From Zobellella iuensis (lineage in GTDB: Bacteria; Pseudomonadota; Gammaproteobacteria; Enterobacterales; Aeromonadaceae): 64,000 nucleotides of DNA. This document shows, piece by piece, positions 26,456-36,443 of this stretch (positions are counted from its first letter, which is position 1; each line of letters starts with the position of its first letter). The notes under the pieces were generated by a model that was not told the origin of the DNA, searched no databases, and saw only the letters and a program-made list of their open reading frames with translations. The translations under genes were made by a program, and so were the position numbers. The stretch covers positions 124,001 through 188,000 of the forward strand of contig NZ_JAERTZ010000002.1 in the NCBI RefSeq assembly GCF_016746085.1, given 5' to 3'.

Positions 26456-28682
26456 GGGTCTGCCGCCACCTGACCATGTCGGTGATATCGAACACCTGGC
26501 AGAGCGCTGCCAGCTCCGCCAGTTGCTGCTCCAGCAGCTGGGTCTTGTGCAGGGCGGCCTGGGTCAGGCTGTCCCACTCGGGCACGAAGTAGTCGATCTG
26601 GCGCAGCTGCAGCCGGTTGAGGACCAGCAGACTGACCCGCAGCTTCCCGGCATGGTGCGGACTGAGCAAAAAGGCGCGCCTGTCGGGGTCCGGATCGATC
26701 AGTTGCCATTGTTTGTTGCTGCCGTCGACGGCGGCGGCGGTCCAGATTTCCATGGTCAGGTGGCTTTTGCCGTCCGGGCGCAGCAGGGCGGTAATGAGCG
26801 ACTGCAACAATTGCCGTGAAACCAGCCGGCTGAAGTGGGCCTGCTGGTACTCGTTGGACATAAATGACATCAGTGCCTGTTGGGCCAGGCAGGCGATGGC
26901 CCCCTGCACATAAAAACCGCTGTCGTTTCGCCCCAGCATAAAGGTGGGGGACGGCGGTTGCTGCAAGGCCTGGCGATTGAGCCAAGTCAGCCAGGCCGGC
27001 CGGTGATGGGTATCCGGACGGGCGCGCAGCTTATCCTGATTCTGTTCGAGCAGCGCCGAGAAGAACTGGTACCCCGAGTGCGCCTCTTGTGAACCTTCAA
27101 TATGCAGGTGCAGTATCTTGCCGTCACCACTCTGGTTCACTATCCGGTAGGGCAGGTTTTTCAGTTTCCACTGGCGGCTGCGCTGACCCAGCTCGGTCAG
27201 GCTGACACTGACCAGGCAGGGCAGATCGAGCCGCTCGGCATGGTGCAAGGATATCTTCAGGCCGCTGTTCGACAGATCTTCGGTCTGGCCCTGTATCGTC
27301 CGCCCGCCGATGTTGAGTTCGATGCCGCTCTGGTACTTGAAGCGGGTCTCCTGTCGTTTGGAGGCCTGCAGCCCCAGGGGCGTGATGTTCACCGTCCGGA
27401 CTCTGGCGTTGCGGATAAAAGGAGCCAGTTGCTGGATTTTGACCTCGGCCGACACCGGAGTGAGCAGGGGGGGCATGGGGGTCAGCCAGATATGCCATTT
27501 CAGCCGCTGCAACCGGGCAAGCCCCTGGCGATCGAGGGCTTCTATCGCCTGATCGGTAAAGGTGAGCGGACGAAGGGTCAGGTAGTAGCTTTGCAGGGTA
27601 CCGCTTCTCAGCCCTTCGTTCACGAATACCGAATAGGCCTGCCGCTGTTCCAGCTCATGTTGATCGGCCACGAAATAGAAAGTCTGGCTCTGGCCCTGGT
27701 GGCGGAAACTGTACAGCAGCAGCGGTTGCAGCGGCTGCTGGCCCATCTGCAGTACCCGCTCCGGGGATAACAGGGTCGAGAGCAGGTCGGCGGCCGTCTG
27801 TTGCCGCCATTGCGCCAGGGTCTTGTGGCCATGGCGATTGGCGAGCACTTCCTGCAGCTCCCCCTGTTCATCAAAAAACAGTGACAGGCTGAGGCTGGTC
27901 TCGAGCAGGGCATTGCCCCAGCATTGGGCCAGAACAGTGTCGTACAGGTCTTCCGCGTCCAGGCCGTAGCGGGGGCGGCTCTGGTCGATAAACTGCTGCA
28001 AAGCCTGTTGCCAGTCGGCATCTTCTTCCATCCGCTGCATCTTGAGGCGGGAGGGATCCTCCTGGCTCTGGGTCAGTCGATAGCGTTTGGGGTTGGCCAG
28101 GCAACTCAGTCCGGGCTGGTGCGCCAACTCGGGCAGGGACACCGGCACCTGTTCCGGCAGGGGGCGGGGCTCGGCCAGCTGTGCCAGCAGGCCGCCTGCC
28201 GAAATATCCAGGCTGTTGGCCTTGAGCTGCCCTTCCGGCAGGTGCAGCAATATGGGCGTGACGAAGCGCAGCCGGCTTTCCTTGCGGCGGGTGCCCATGG
28301 ACGGCAGGTGCCAGGGGAGGGGATTGAACTGGGAGGGCAGTTTGCGCAGGGCCGCCAGCTCGGCGATCAGGGTTTCGTAAAGCCCCCGGGTATATTCGCC
28401 GTTATAACTGCCCAATAGCTTGTGAAAGCGCGTATCCAGTGACGCCGGCAACATATGATCCAGCCCCTGGTGGCGCACCAGCCGGCACTGCTCCGGAAAC
28501 AGGCTGCGCAGATCCAGCACCCGCAGGCAGGGGCTGGTGAGACGGCGTACTTCCGCTTGCAGCTGGAAACGGGTGGTGCCGTCGGCCTCGGGCAGCAGAT
28601 TCTCCAGCAGCCCTTCCAGATCATGATGATAGCTGAGAGGAACCAGTTTATTGAGCAGGGATTTATAGGGGCTGAGATCCAT
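26406..28682 (-). CDS. Large protein with two PilZ (c-di-GMP-binding) domains
   Basis: The protein has 758 residues. Two segments carry complete PilZ signatures: RKESR with DISAGG (about residues 160-200), and RQETR with DLSNSG (about 470-510). Both thus keep the RxxxR and DxSxxG ligand motifs. The remaining regions match no family I recognise, and there is no membrane span. c-di-GMP-dependent control of motility or surface growth is the general role of the family. It lies between serB and radA, a position I recall for Vibrio PlzC. The ATG at 28682 (MDLSPYKSLL) is chosen over an upstream start without conserved sequence. Confidence 0.85.
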   Translation of the reverse strand: MDLSPYKSLLNKLVPLSYHHDLEGLLENLLPEADGTTRFQLQAEVRRLTSPCLRVLDLRSLFPEQCRLVRHQGLDHMLPASLDTRFHKLLGSYNGEYTRGLYETLIAELAALRKLPSQFNPLPWHLPSMGTRRKESRLRFVTPILLHLPEGQLKANSLDISAGGLLAQLAEPRPLPEQVPVSLPELAHQPGLSCLANPKRYRLTQSQEDPSRLKMQRMEEDADWQQALQQFIDQSRPRYGLDAEDLYDTVLAQCWGNALLETSLSLSLFFDEQGELQEVLANRHGHKTLAQWRQQTAADLLSTLLSPERVLQMGQQPLQPLLLYSFRHQGQSQTFYFVADQHELEQRQAYSVFVNEGLRSGTLQSYYLTLRPLTFTDQAIEALDRQGLARLQRLKWHIWLTPMPPLLTPVSAEVKIQQLAPFIRNARVRTVNITPLGLQASKRQETRFKYQSGIELNIGGRTIQGQTEDLSNSGLKISLHHAERLDLPCLVSVSLTELGQRSRQWKLKNLPYRIVNQSGDGKILHLHIEGSQEAHSGYQFFSALLEQNQDKLRARPDTHHRPAWLTWLNRQALQQPPSPTFMLGRNDSGFYVQGAIACLAQQALMSFMSNEYQQAHFSRLVSRQLLQSLITALLRPDGKSHLTMEIWTAAAVDGSNKQWQLIDPDPDRRAFLLSPHHAGKLRVSLLVLNRLQLRQIDYFVPEWDSLTQAALHKTQLLEQQLAELAALCQVFDITDMVRWRQTLNGPAAAPAPLPGSAG

Positions 28683-28753
28683 CTTGGCTTTGGGTTGAGT
28701 AGGCGAAAAACTTGGTCCAGTATAACAGCTCGTTAATGAATGAGTGAGCAAGC

Positions 28754-30121
28754 ATGGCCAAGTCCAAAACTGCCTTTGTCTGTGGCGAGTGTGGCGCCGA
28801 GTTTCCCCGCTGGCAGGGCCAGTGTTCCGAATGCAAGGAATGGAACACCATCAGTGAGATCCGCCTGGCGCCTGCCAGCTCTGCCGGTCGTAACAGCCGT
28901 TTTGCCGGTTATGCCGGGGTGCAGGACAACAAGGTGCAAACCCTGGATGAAATTGCACTGACCGAGATCCCCCGTATCGGCAGCGGCTTCAAGGAGCTGG
29001 ATCGGGTGCTGGGCGGTGGCCTGGTGCCCGGCTCGGCCATCCTGATCGGGGGTAACCCGGGGGCGGGCAAGAGCACCCTGTTGCTGCAGGTGATGTGTGG
29101 CCTGGCCAGCAGGATGAAGACCCTCTATGTCACCGGCGAGGAGTCGTTGCAGCAGGTGGCGATGCGGGCCCAGCGGCTGGGGCTGCCCAAGGATCAGCTG
29201 CGCATGCTGTCGGAAACCAGTGTCGAACAGATCTGTCATGTCGCCCGGGAAGAGCGACCGGCGGTGATGGTGATCGACTCCATCCAGGTGATGCACGTGG
29301 CCGAGGTGCAGTCGGCGCCGGGCTCGGTATCCCAGGTACGGGAAGCGGCGGCCCAGCTGACCCGTTTCGCCAAGCAGCAGGGGGTGGTGATCCTGATGGT
29401 GGGCCATGTCACCAAGGACGGTACCCTGGCCGGGCCCAAGGTGCTGGAGCATTGCATCGACTGTTCGGTGTTGCTGGACGGTGCCGCCGACAGCCGCTTC
29501 CGTACCCTGCGCAGCCACAAGAACCGCTTCGGGGCGGTGAATGAGCTGGGGGTGTTCGCCATGACCGAGACCGGCATGAAGGAAGTGAGCAACCCCTCCG
29601 CCATTTTCCTCAGCCGGGGCGAAGAGCAGACCACCGGCTCGGTGGTGATGGTGATCTGGGAAGGGACCCGGCCGTTGCTGGTGGAGCTGCAGGCGCTGGT
29701 GGATTACTCCCAACTGGCCAATCCGCGCCGGGTGACGGTGGGCCTGGAGCACAACCGGCTGGCGCTGCTGCTGGCGGTGCTGCACCGTCACGGCGGCATG
29801 CAGATGGCGGATCAGGATGTGTTCGTCAACGTGGTCGGCGGGGTACGGGTGGAGGACACCAGTGCCGATCTGGCGTTGCTGCTGGCGTTGGTGTCCAGCT
29901 TTCGCGACCGGGCCCTGCCCCAGGAACTGGTGGTGTTCGGCGAGGTGGGACTGTCGGGCGAAATCCGCCCGGTGCCCTCGGGCCAGGAGCGACTGATGGA
30001 AGCGGCCAAGCACGGCTTCACCCGCGCCATAGTGCCCTGGTCCAACAGGCCCAAGCAGGCGCCGGCGGGCATGGAGGTGATCGCGGTGAAGAAGCTGGAA
30101 GAAGCGCTGGCGGCGCTTTAG
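28754..30121 (+). CDS. radA: DNA repair protein RadA (Sms)
   Basis: RadA is a RecA-like ATPase that helps branch migration in recombination. The 455 residues include an N-terminal zinc finger (CGECGAEF...CSECKEW), Walker A GGNPGAGKST, Walker B MVIDSIQ, the diagnostic KNRFG motif (HKNRFGAVNELG) and a Lon-like C-terminal domain (SADLALLLALVSS...GEVGLSGEIRPV). It is divergent from the double PilZ gene and ends tail-to-tail with the small PilZ gene, overlapping by 4 nt. Confidence 0.97.
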   Translation: MAKSKTAFVCGECGAEFPRWQGQCSECKEWNTISEIRLAPASSAGRNSRFAGYAGVQDNKVQTLDEIALTEIPRIGSGFKELDRVLGGGLVPGSAILIGGNPGAGKSTLLLQVMCGLASRMKTLYVTGEESLQQVAMRAQRLGLPKDQLRMLSETSVEQICHVAREERPAVMVIDSIQVMHVAEVQSAPGSVSQVREAAAQLTRFAKQQGVVILMVGHVTKDGTLAGPKVLEHCIDCSVLLDGAADSRFRTLRSHKNRFGAVNELGVFAMTETGMKEVSNPSAIFLSRGEEQTTGSVVMVIWEGTRPLLVELQALVDYSQLANPRRVTVGLEHNRLALLLAVLHRHGGMQMADQDVFVNVVGGVRVEDTSADLALLLALVSSFRDRALPQELVVFGEVGLSGEIRPVPSGQERLMEAAKHGFTRAIVPWSNRPKQAPAGMEVIAVKKLEEALAAL

Positions 30122-30483
30122 TCCTCGTTCACCAACTGGGCGAACTGGCGCTGCAACAGCTCGTCGTTACCCAGGTTCAGCTCCACCAGCCGGCGCAGAT
30201 GGGCGGCGCTGTCGATATCCATGCGCCGGCATTCCAGCCCGATACAAACGCCATGATGGTGGCGCTGGCTGGTATGCATGATGATGCGCTGGCCATGGCC
30301 GTCCAGATCGAGCACCAGCTCGAACTCGTCGCCGTTCTGTCCGGCCCAGCCTTCGTCCACCATGGCCAGGGCGCCGTGCAGGGACAGGTCTTGAACCAGG
30401 GCATGGTGGTTATGGCCGGCGCCATCGACAAGCCAGGCTTTGGCCTGGAGCCCGATTCGGGAAAACAGTCTGCGCTCAGCCAT
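30118..30483 (-). CDS. Small single-domain PilZ protein
   Basis: This 121-residue cytoplasmic protein is a near-complete PilZ domain: RRLFSRIG near the N-terminus, then QDLSLHGALAMV and GVCIGLECRRMD. The Asp-x-Ser-x-x-Gly part (DLSLHG) is intact; the arginine part is ERRLFSR. Binding c-di-GMP is therefore likely but not certain. The gene is 12 nt downstream of rsd on the same strand. A GAAAGGAG ribosome site precedes the ATG. Confidence 0.85.
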   Translation of the reverse strand: MAERRLFSRIGLQAKAWLVDGAGHNHHALVQDLSLHGALAMVDEGWAGQNGDEFELVLDLDGHGQRIIMHTSQRHHHGVCIGLECRRMDIDSAAHLRRLVELNLGNDELLQRQFAQLVNED

Positions 30484-30495
30484 GGTCGGCTCCTT

Positions 30496-30960
30496 TCAGG
30501 CGGGGTGGCCGGTGTCCAGATGATCGACCAGGTCGATGGCGGAAACCAGCCGGTCTTCCAGCTCGAAGCGCTCTTCGAGAAGTTCTCCGAGGTGGCTGAG
30601 TTCCTGATCCAGCTCCAGCAGGGTATCTTCGTCGGCCTGGGTGTATTTATCGTGGAAGTTCAGCGCTTCATCGGTATTCTGCTTGATGCGCGGATAAATC
30701 CGCTCGGCCAGCAGCCGGGCATTACCCTGGGCCGCTTCATAGGCGGTCACCACATAATCATAGATTTCAAAATGACCGGCGGAGACATAATCGATCAGTT
30801 GTCCGCAAAACTCTTCCAGCTCGGCCTGGGTCGGCAGCGTCTTGTTGGTGGAAAGACGGATATATTCGACCAGCAGATTCTGGCGGGCATTGATAAAGGC
30901 GTCGAGGGCATGATGTTTGCCGGCCAGCTGCGCCTTGGTCTGTTCCATTTTCCTGAGCAT
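30496..30960 (-). CDS. rsd: Anti-sigma-70 regulator Rsd/AlgQ
   Basis: The 154 residues match Rsd/AlgQ (about 158), an all-helical protein that sequesters RpoD region 4 in stationary phase. Conserved stretches are MEQTKAQLAGKHHALDAFINARQNLLVEY and LPTQAELEEFCGQLIDYVSAGHFEIYDYV. It is divergent from hemE, as in E. coli and Pseudomonas. GGAGGG precedes the ATG. Confidence 0.93.
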   Translation of the reverse strand: MLRKMEQTKAQLAGKHHALDAFINARQNLLVEYIRLSTNKTLPTQAELEEFCGQLIDYVSAGHFEIYDYVVTAYEAAQGNARLLAERIYPRIKQNTDEALNFHDKYTQADEDTLLELDQELSHLGELLEERFELEDRLVSAIDLVDHLDTGHPA

Positions 30961-31171
30961 GATTCCCTCCGTGAGTCACCTGAGTAGGGGCGGCAATGAA
31001 TTATAAGTAAAGAAAAGATCCGCGGTGGTCAAGCGTCGAGCGGGCAAGTTGGGCGCTGGCTCGCCATTATCCTGGGTTTCGTTGCGGCCGAATGGCGGTA
31101 TGCAGTTTTTTCCGATTTCCCCGTCTGATGTTACAATACGGCCAATTTGCCACCTGATCCGGAACGACGGG

Positions 31172-32239
31172 ATGAATACACTCAAGAATGATCGCTATTT
31201 ACGTGCCCTTTTACGCCAGCCGGTAGACGTTACCCCGGTATGGATGATGCGCCAGGCCGGGCGTTATCTGCCGGAATACAAGGCCACCCGGGCCCAGGCC
31301 GGCGACTTCATGTCGTTGTGCAAGAATGCCGAACTGGCCTGCGAGGTAACCCTGCAGCCGCTGCGCCGTTTCCCGCTGGATGCGGCCATCCTGTTCTCCG
31401 ATATTCTGACCATCCCCGACGCCATGGGCCTGGGGCTCTACTTCGAAGCGGGCGAAGGTCCCAAATTCGAGCGTCCGGTGGCCTCCATGGCCGATGTACG
31501 GAAAATCGGCATACCGGATCCGGAAGGGGAGCTGGGCTATGTGATGAATGCGGTGCGCACCATCCGCCGCGAGCTGAAGGGCGAAGTGCCGCTGATCGGT
31601 TTTTCCGGCAGCCCCTGGACCCTGGCCACCTATATGGTGGAGGGTGGCAGTTCCAAGGCCTTCACCAAAATCAAGAAGATGATGTATGCCGAGCCCCAGA
31701 CTCTGCACCTGTTGCTGGACAAGCTGGCCGACAGTGTGACTTCCTACCTGAATGCCCAGGTGGCCGCGGGTGCCCAGTCGCTGATGATCTTCGATACCTG
31801 GGGCGGGGTGCTGACGCCGCGCGATTATAACGATTTTTCGCTGCAATACATGGCCAAGATCGTCGATGGCCTGACCCGTGAGCACGAAGGTCGCCGGGTA
31901 CCGGTGACCCTGTTCACCAAGAACGGCGGCCAGTGGCTGGAAGCGATTGCGGCTACCGGTTGTGATGCGGTCGGCCTGGACTGGACCATCAATATCGCCG
32001 ACGCCAAGCGGCGGGTGGGCGACAAGGTGGCGTTGCAGGGCAATATGGACCCCTCCATGCTCTACGCCCCCATTCCCCGCATCGAGCAGGAAGTGGCGAC
32101 CATACTGGAAGGGTTCGGCCAGGGCCCGGGCCACGTGTTCAACCTGGGCCACGGCATCCATCTGGATGTGGAGCCCGAGCACGCCGGCGCCTTTGTCGAG
32201 GCGGTGCACCGGCTGTCGCGGCCCTACCATCAGGGCTGA
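31172..32239 (+). CDS. hemE: Uroporphyrinogen decarboxylase
   Basis: HemE removes four carboxyl groups from uroporphyrinogen III to give coproporphyrinogen III in haem synthesis. The 355 residues match the 354 of E. coli. It has [15 protein letters not shown] (signature 1), [34 protein letters not shown] (signature 2) and FNLGHGIH near the end. The ATG at 31172 gives the conserved N-terminus [14 protein letters not shown] bidirectional terminator follows. Confidence 0.97.
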   Translation: MNTLKNDRYLRALLRQPVDVTPVWMMRQAGRYLPEYKATRAQAGDFMSLCKNAELACEVTLQPLRRFPLDAAILFSDILTIPDAMGLGLYFEAGEGPKFERPVASMADVRKIGIPDPEGELGYVMNAVRTIRRELKGEVPLIGFSGSPWTLATYMVEGGSSKAFTKIKKMMYAEPQTLHLLLDKLADSVTSYLNAQVAAGAQSLMIFDTWGGVLTPRDYNDFSLQYMAKIVDGLTREHEGRRVPVTLFTKNGGQWLEAIAATGCDAVGLDWTINIADAKRRVGDKVALQGNMDPSMLYAPIPRIEQEVATILEGFGQGPGHVFNLGHGIHLDVEPEHAGAFVEAVHRLSRPYHQG

Positions 32240-32261
32240 GCTTTACCACCATGGCTGAAAC

Positions 32262-32290
32262 AAAAAAGCGCCCGAGGGCGCTTTTTTTTT
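32262..32290. terminator. Bidirectional terminator between hemE and mepM
   Basis: A-tract, GCGCCC, GA, GGGCGC and a run of nine T form a symmetrical hairpin serving the convergent hemE and mepM genes. Confidence 0.92.
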
Positions 32291-32310
32291 GTTGCGGGCG
32301 ATGGATGCCG

Positions 32311-33657
32311 TTAGCCGGCGAATTCCCGCTTGTACTGTTCCACCCTGCTCAGGAAAGTGCGGCGCTCGGCACCGCTCAGGCCCTCGGCCATGGGCAGCTT
32401 GACCTGCATGGGGTCCACCGGCCTGTTGTTGACGTGGAATTCGTAATGCAGGTGCGGGCCGGTGGAGCGGCCGGTGTTGCCGGACAGGGCGATGCGCTGG
32501 CCGCGTTTGACGGTGTCGCCTTCCTTGACCAGGAAACGGCTCAGGTGCAGGAAGCGGGTCGTATACTGGCGGCCGTGGCGGATCACCAGGTAGTTGCCGG
32601 CCAGCGGATGGCGGGTGGCCTTGACCACGACACCGTCACCGGGGGCGACCACCGGGGTGCCGATGGGCACGGCAAAGTCGGTGCCATGATGCGGTTGTAC
32701 CCGGCCGGTGACCGGATGCTTACGGGTCAGGTTGAAGTTGGAGCTGATGCGGGTGTTACGCTCCAGGGGGATGCGTACAAAGCCCCGTTCCAGGCTTTCG
32801 CCCTTGGCGTCGTAGAACTTGCCGTCCTCATGGCGGAAGGCGTGGTAGCTCTTGCCCTTGTTGGTGATCTGCACCGCCTGCAGCTCGGACTTGCCGGTGC
32901 TCTGGCCATCGACGAATTCCCGCTGTACCAGCACCTTGAAGCTGTCTCCCTGACGCAGATCCCGGGCGAAGTTGAGTTGCCACTGGAACAGGTTGGCTAC
33001 CCGCTGGATCTGGCTGGGTGACAGCCCCGCATCCCGGGCACTGAGGTAGAAGCTGCCGTTGATCACCCCACCCAGGGTCCGGCTTTCCCAGTTGCTTTCC
33101 TCGGTCTGGAGCTGGCTCCGGTAGTTCTCGCCGGAGCGGACAAAGAGGCGGCTGTGCAGCAGATCCTGCTGTATTTTGAATTCCTGCAGCAGGTTGCCTT
33201 CATCGATCAGCAAAGAAAGAGTCTGGCCAGGCTTGAGTCCGTCCAGGGCTCTTTCTTTGTCGGCATCGAGCAGTTTGTACATGGTGGCCAGGGGCAGGCC
33301 CAGGCCATTGAAGATGGTGCTCAGGGTGTCGCCGCGCTGCACCACATATTCCTGCCACTCGGGTTCGCCGGACGTGATGACCTCGAGGGCATCCACCGGT
33401 TCCAGCGGGCCGATTTCGTCGTTGGGCAGGGTATAGAATTCGGTGTTGTTGATTTGCTCCCTGGCCTCTTTAGGCAGGTTCAGGCTGGCGGGGATGCTGA
33501 TTTTGAGCGGCTGTTCAACCCGTTCGTTGGGTGAGGGCATCATCACCGCCGTGGTCAGGGTCAGGCCGCTCAGGAAGATGATACCGTACAGGTGCCGCTT
33601 GGGCAGTTGCATCGGTATTCCCAGCAGTTTGGTTTGTATCGGGCGGAGAGGATTCAT
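32311..33657 (-). CDS. mepM: Peptidoglycan DD-endopeptidase MepM (LysM plus M23)
   Basis: This 448-residue envelope protein has a single N-terminal membrane segment (LYGIIFLSGLTLTTAVMM). A LysM-type domain follows (about 105-150, YVVQRGDTLSTIFNGLGL), then a C-terminal M23 peptidase with the zinc ligands HHGTDFAVP and HLHYEFH. It cuts D-Ala-mDAP cross-links to allow wall growth. The position next to znuA/znuCB is the same as in E. coli. An alternative start lies 15 codons in (MQLPKRHL). Confidence 0.93.
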   Translation of the reverse strand: MNPLRPIQTKLLGIPMQLPKRHLYGIIFLSGLTLTTAVMMPSPNERVEQPLKISIPASLNLPKEAREQINNTEFYTLPNDEIGPLEPVDALEVITSGEPEWQEYVVQRGDTLSTIFNGLGLPLATMYKLLDADKERALDGLKPGQTLSLLIDEGNLLQEFKIQQDLLHSRLFVRSGENYRSQLQTEESNWESRTLGGVINGSFYLSARDAGLSPSQIQRVANLFQWQLNFARDLRQGDSFKVLVQREFVDGQSTGKSELQAVQITNKGKSYHAFRHEDGKFYDAKGESLERGFVRIPLERNTRISSNFNLTRKHPVTGRVQPHHGTDFAVPIGTPVVAPGDGVVVKATRHPLAGNYLVIRHGRQYTTRFLHLSRFLVKEGDTVKRGQRIALSGNTGRSTGPHLHYEFHVNNRPVDPMQVKLPMAEGLSGAERRTFLSRVEQYKREFAG

Positions 33658-33700
33658 CCGGATTACCTGTGCCTGTTGGTTGCTAAACTATGCATACAAA

Positions 33701-33747
33701 AACCGCTTTATCTATCCAGGCATAGATCCAGGGATAATAAAGCGGTT
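33701..33747 (-). terminator. Long hairpin terminator after znuA
   Basis: AACCGCTTTATCTATCC pairs with GGATAATAAAGCGGTT with one bulge around a 14-nt loop. Read on the minus strand the hairpin is followed by TTTTTG, so it should terminate znuA before mepM. Confidence 0.75.
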
Positions 33748-33850
33748 AACGTTTAATTACTAAAGGGCCCGCAACAGGCGGGCAACCCAAGTTAGTGCAT
33801 CGTATGATACGAAAGTTCCGCATTATACCGAATTTTATTTCAGATTTTTA

Positions 33851-34840
33851 TCACTCATTGAGTAAACATGCGGCCATGGCCTCTGCCAGCTGCTGCATAA
33901 AGGCGAAATAGCCCTGGGGACCGACTACAATATCGGTCGCTAATGGGTCCAGGGTGCCGATCCGCGCCGGGGTATTGCGTACCACGGCCTCGACCACCGC
34001 CGGCCGGAACTGGGGTTCGGCAAAGACGCATACGGCCTGCTCATCGCGCAAGGCCTGATGGATACGGCTGACGGTTTGCGCGCCGGGAGCCCGCTCCGGG
34101 TTGACGGTAAAATGGCCGCGGGACGGCAACTGGTAGTGATCTTCCCAGTAGCCGTAGGCATCGTGGAACACGAAATAGCCCTTGCCGCGTGCCGGGGCCA
34201 GGCGTTTGGCCACGGCGCTGTCGGTTTTTGCCAATTCTGTCCGGAAAATGGCCAGGTTGCGTTGATACAGATCAGCATTGGCCGGATCCAACTGTGCCAT
34301 GCGCTCGGCCAGCAGGGTGGCGATGCGCTCCCCTTGGTGGGGATCCAGCCAGATATGGGGATCCTTGTCGCCATGATCGTGCTCATGTTCATCATCCTGG
34401 TTTCCGATGCTGATTTTACCGGTATGATGCTCGTCCCGATGACCGTGCTCGCCATGGTGGTGGTGATCATGGTTGCCATGGGGCTGGTGGTGGTGACCGC
34501 CCTGACCATGGTCGTCGTGATGTTTGTGTTCTGCCGGCTCGATCAGTGCCAGCAGCGCCAGGCTGTTTTCCTTGTCGCCCAGCAGCGAAGTCAGGAAGCC
34601 CTCGAGCTCGGGACCGACCCAGACCACCAGATCGGCCTGGTTGATACGGCGTACGTCGGAAGGACGCAGGGCGTAATCGTGGGGCGAGGTGCCGGGCGCC
34701 AGCAGCAGATCGGGTTCGCTCACGCCGTCGGTAATGGCACTGGCGATCAATTGCAGGGGTTTGATGGTGGTTAATACTTCCAGGGCGCGGGCCTGGCTGC
34801 TCAGCAGCAGGGGCAACGCCAACAACAGTAAGGCTCTCAT
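33851..34840 (-). CDS. znuA: Zinc ABC transporter periplasmic binding protein
   Basis: The 329 residues include a signal peptide (MRALLLLALPLLLSSQARA). The mature part is a cluster A-I metal-binding protein with the ligand His in SPHDYALRP, a very His/Asp-rich loop (about residues 107-165, with runs such as HDHHHHGEHGH), and DPHIWLDP. The C-terminal half has YFVFHDAYGYWEDHY. It binds Zn2+ for ZnuBC. The gene is divergent from znuCB across a Zur-type operator. Confidence 0.96.
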   Translation of the reverse strand: MRALLLLALPLLLSSQARALEVLTTIKPLQLIASAITDGVSEPDLLLAPGTSPHDYALRPSDVRRINQADLVVWVGPELEGFLTSLLGDKENSLALLALIEPAEHKHHDDHGQGGHHHQPHGNHDHHHHGEHGHRDEHHTGKISIGNQDDEHEHDHGDKDPHIWLDPHQGERIATLLAERMAQLDPANADLYQRNLAIFRTELAKTDSAVAKRLAPARGKGYFVFHDAYGYWEDHYQLPSRGHFTVNPERAPGAQTVSRIHQALRDEQAVCVFAEPQFRPAVVEAVVRNTPARIGTLDPLATDIVVGPQGYFAFMQQLAEAMAACLLNE

Positions 34841-34882
34841 GGCTCGGGTCCCTATACCTCGGTTATGGTGTTTAGCGAACCG

Positions 34883-34904
34883 GCAATGTTATAATATTAC
34901 AAAT
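34883..34904. promoter_or_regulatory. Zur box between znuA and znuCB
   Basis: GCAATGTTATAATATTACAAAT matches the gammaproteobacterial Zur operator form GAAATGTTATAATATAACATTTC. It lies in the 87-bp divergent promoter region, so one operator can repress both directions when zinc is sufficient. Confidence 0.88.
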
Positions 34905-34927
34905 AACGATGTAAAGGCGCGAAGCGG

Positions 34928-35665
34928 ATGACCAAGCTGGTGGAATTGACGGACGTCGGGCTGGAAGCCGACGGCAATGTGATTCTCGAACGGATTTCTT
35001 TGAGCCTGCAAAGCGGCGAAATTCTGACCATTGTCGGCCCCAACGGCGCCGGCAAGAGTTCGCTGATCAAGCTGGTGCTGCAGCTGCGTACCGCCAGTGC
35101 CGGGCGGCTGTGGCGCAAGCCTGGCCTGCGCATCGGTTATGTTCCGCAAAAGTTGCACCTGGATCCGGTGCTGCCGCTGACGGTGGCCCGTTTTATGAGC
35201 CTGTCCCACGGCCGCCGGCTGACGGTGGCCCAGGCGCTGGCCCGGGTGGGAGCGGAGCGCCTGGCCGAGCGGGCCATGCAGGCGCTGTCCGGCGGCGAAA
35301 TGCAGCGCATCCTGCTGGCCCGGGCCCTGATGATGGAACCGGAGCTGCTGATCCTGGACGAGCCGGCCCAGGGCGTGGACGTGCACGGCCAGACCGAACT
35401 CTATGCCCTGATCAAGCAGCTCAGCGACGAACTGCACTGCGGGGTGCTGATGGTGTCCCACGATCTGCACCTGGTGATGGCCAGCACCCACAGGGTTGTC
35501 TGCCTGAACCAGCATATCTGCTGCCATGGCGAGCCGGAGCATGTGGCGCGCCACCCGGAGTTCGCCCGCCTGTTCGGCCGGCCCGAACTGACGCAACTGG
35601 CGGTCTATACCCACCACCATGATTGTGACGACGAGCATCACGGGGACGTACGCCATGTGGGATAG
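34928..35665 (+). CDS. znuC: Zinc ABC transporter ATPase
   Basis: The 245 residues carry Walker [10 protein letters not shown] (about residues 37-45), the signature [15 protein letters not shown], Walker [13 protein letters not shown] and the switch His in SHDLHLVM. The His-rich tail ([16 protein letters not shown]) is typical of ZnuC. The stop overlaps the znuB start by 11 nt. Confidence 0.96.
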   Translation: MTKLVELTDVGLEADGNVILERISLSLQSGEILTIVGPNGAGKSSLIKLVLQLRTASAGRLWRKPGLRIGYVPQKLHLDPVLPLTVARFMSLSHGRRLTVAQALARVGAERLAERAMQALSGGEMQRILLARALMMEPELLILDEPAQGVDVHGQTELYALIKQLSDELHCGVLMVSHDLHLVMASTHRVVCLNQHICCHGEPEHVARHPEFARLFGRPELTQLAVYTHHHDCDDEHHGDVRHVG

Positions 35666-36443
35666 TTTTCTGCTCTACGCCCTCCTGGCCGGTTTGGGCA
35701 TCGCCGTGCTGGCCGGCCCCCTGGGCAGCTTCGTGGTATGGCGGCGCATGGCCTACTTCGGCGATACCCTGGCCCACTCCTCCCTGCTGGGGGTGGCGCT
35801 GGGCCTGTTGCTGCACATCGATCTGACCCTGGCGGTGCTGGTGGCCTGCGTGGTGCTGGGGGTGCTGCTGGCGGCCCTGCAGCGGGCCAGCTGGCTGGCC
35901 ACCGATACCCTGCTCGGCATCCTGGCCCATACCGCCCTGTCCCTCGGCCTGGTGGCCCTGGCCTTTATGGACAATGTGCGGGTCGATCTTATGGCCTACC
36001 TGTTCGGCGATCTGCTGGCGATCCAGCCGGTGGATCTGTACTGGATCTACGGCGGCGGCCTGCTGCTGTTGCTGGTATTGCGCCGGTACTGGAGCCAGTT
36101 GTTGTCCATTACCGTCAACGAGGAACTGGCGCGGGTGGAAGGGGTCCGGGTCGAGCCGCTCAAGTTGCTGCTGTTGCTGATGATCAGCGTGCTGATCGCG
36201 GTGGCGATGAAGTTCGTTGGCGCCTTGATCATCACCTCGTTGCTGATCATCCCGGCCGCCACCGCCCGTCGCTTCAGCCGCACCCCCGAGCAGATGGCGT
36301 TCTACGCCATGGGCCTCGGCATGCTGTCGGTGCTGGGGGGGCTGCAGCTGTCCGTCAGCCACGATACCCCCGCCGGCCCTTCCGTGGTGGTGGTGGCCGC
36401 CAGCCTGTTCCTGCTGTCCCAATTTTTACCGAAGCGGGGTTAG
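35655..36443 (+). CDS. znuB: Zinc ABC transporter permease
   Basis: This 262-residue ABC-3 family permease has about eight membrane spans. Conserved segments are [23 protein letters not shown] and the coupling region [20 protein letters not shown]. The ATG at 35655 ([13 protein letters not shown]) is used because the upstream part of the frame lies within znuC. The 3' end overlaps the convergent UDG-like gene by 4 nt. Confidence 0.95.
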   Translation: MWDSFLLYALLAGLGIAVLAGPLGSFVVWRRMAYFGDTLAHSSLLGVALGLLLHIDLTLAVLVACVVLGVLLAALQRASWLATDTLLGILAHTALSLGLVALAFMDNVRVDLMAYLFGDLLAIQPVDLYWIYGGGLLLLLVLRRYWSQLLSITVNEELARVEGVRVEPLKLLLLLMISVLIAVAMKFVGALIITSLLIIPAATARRFSRTPEQMAFYAMGLGMLSVLGGLQLSVSHDTPAGPSVVVVAASLFLLSQFLPKRG

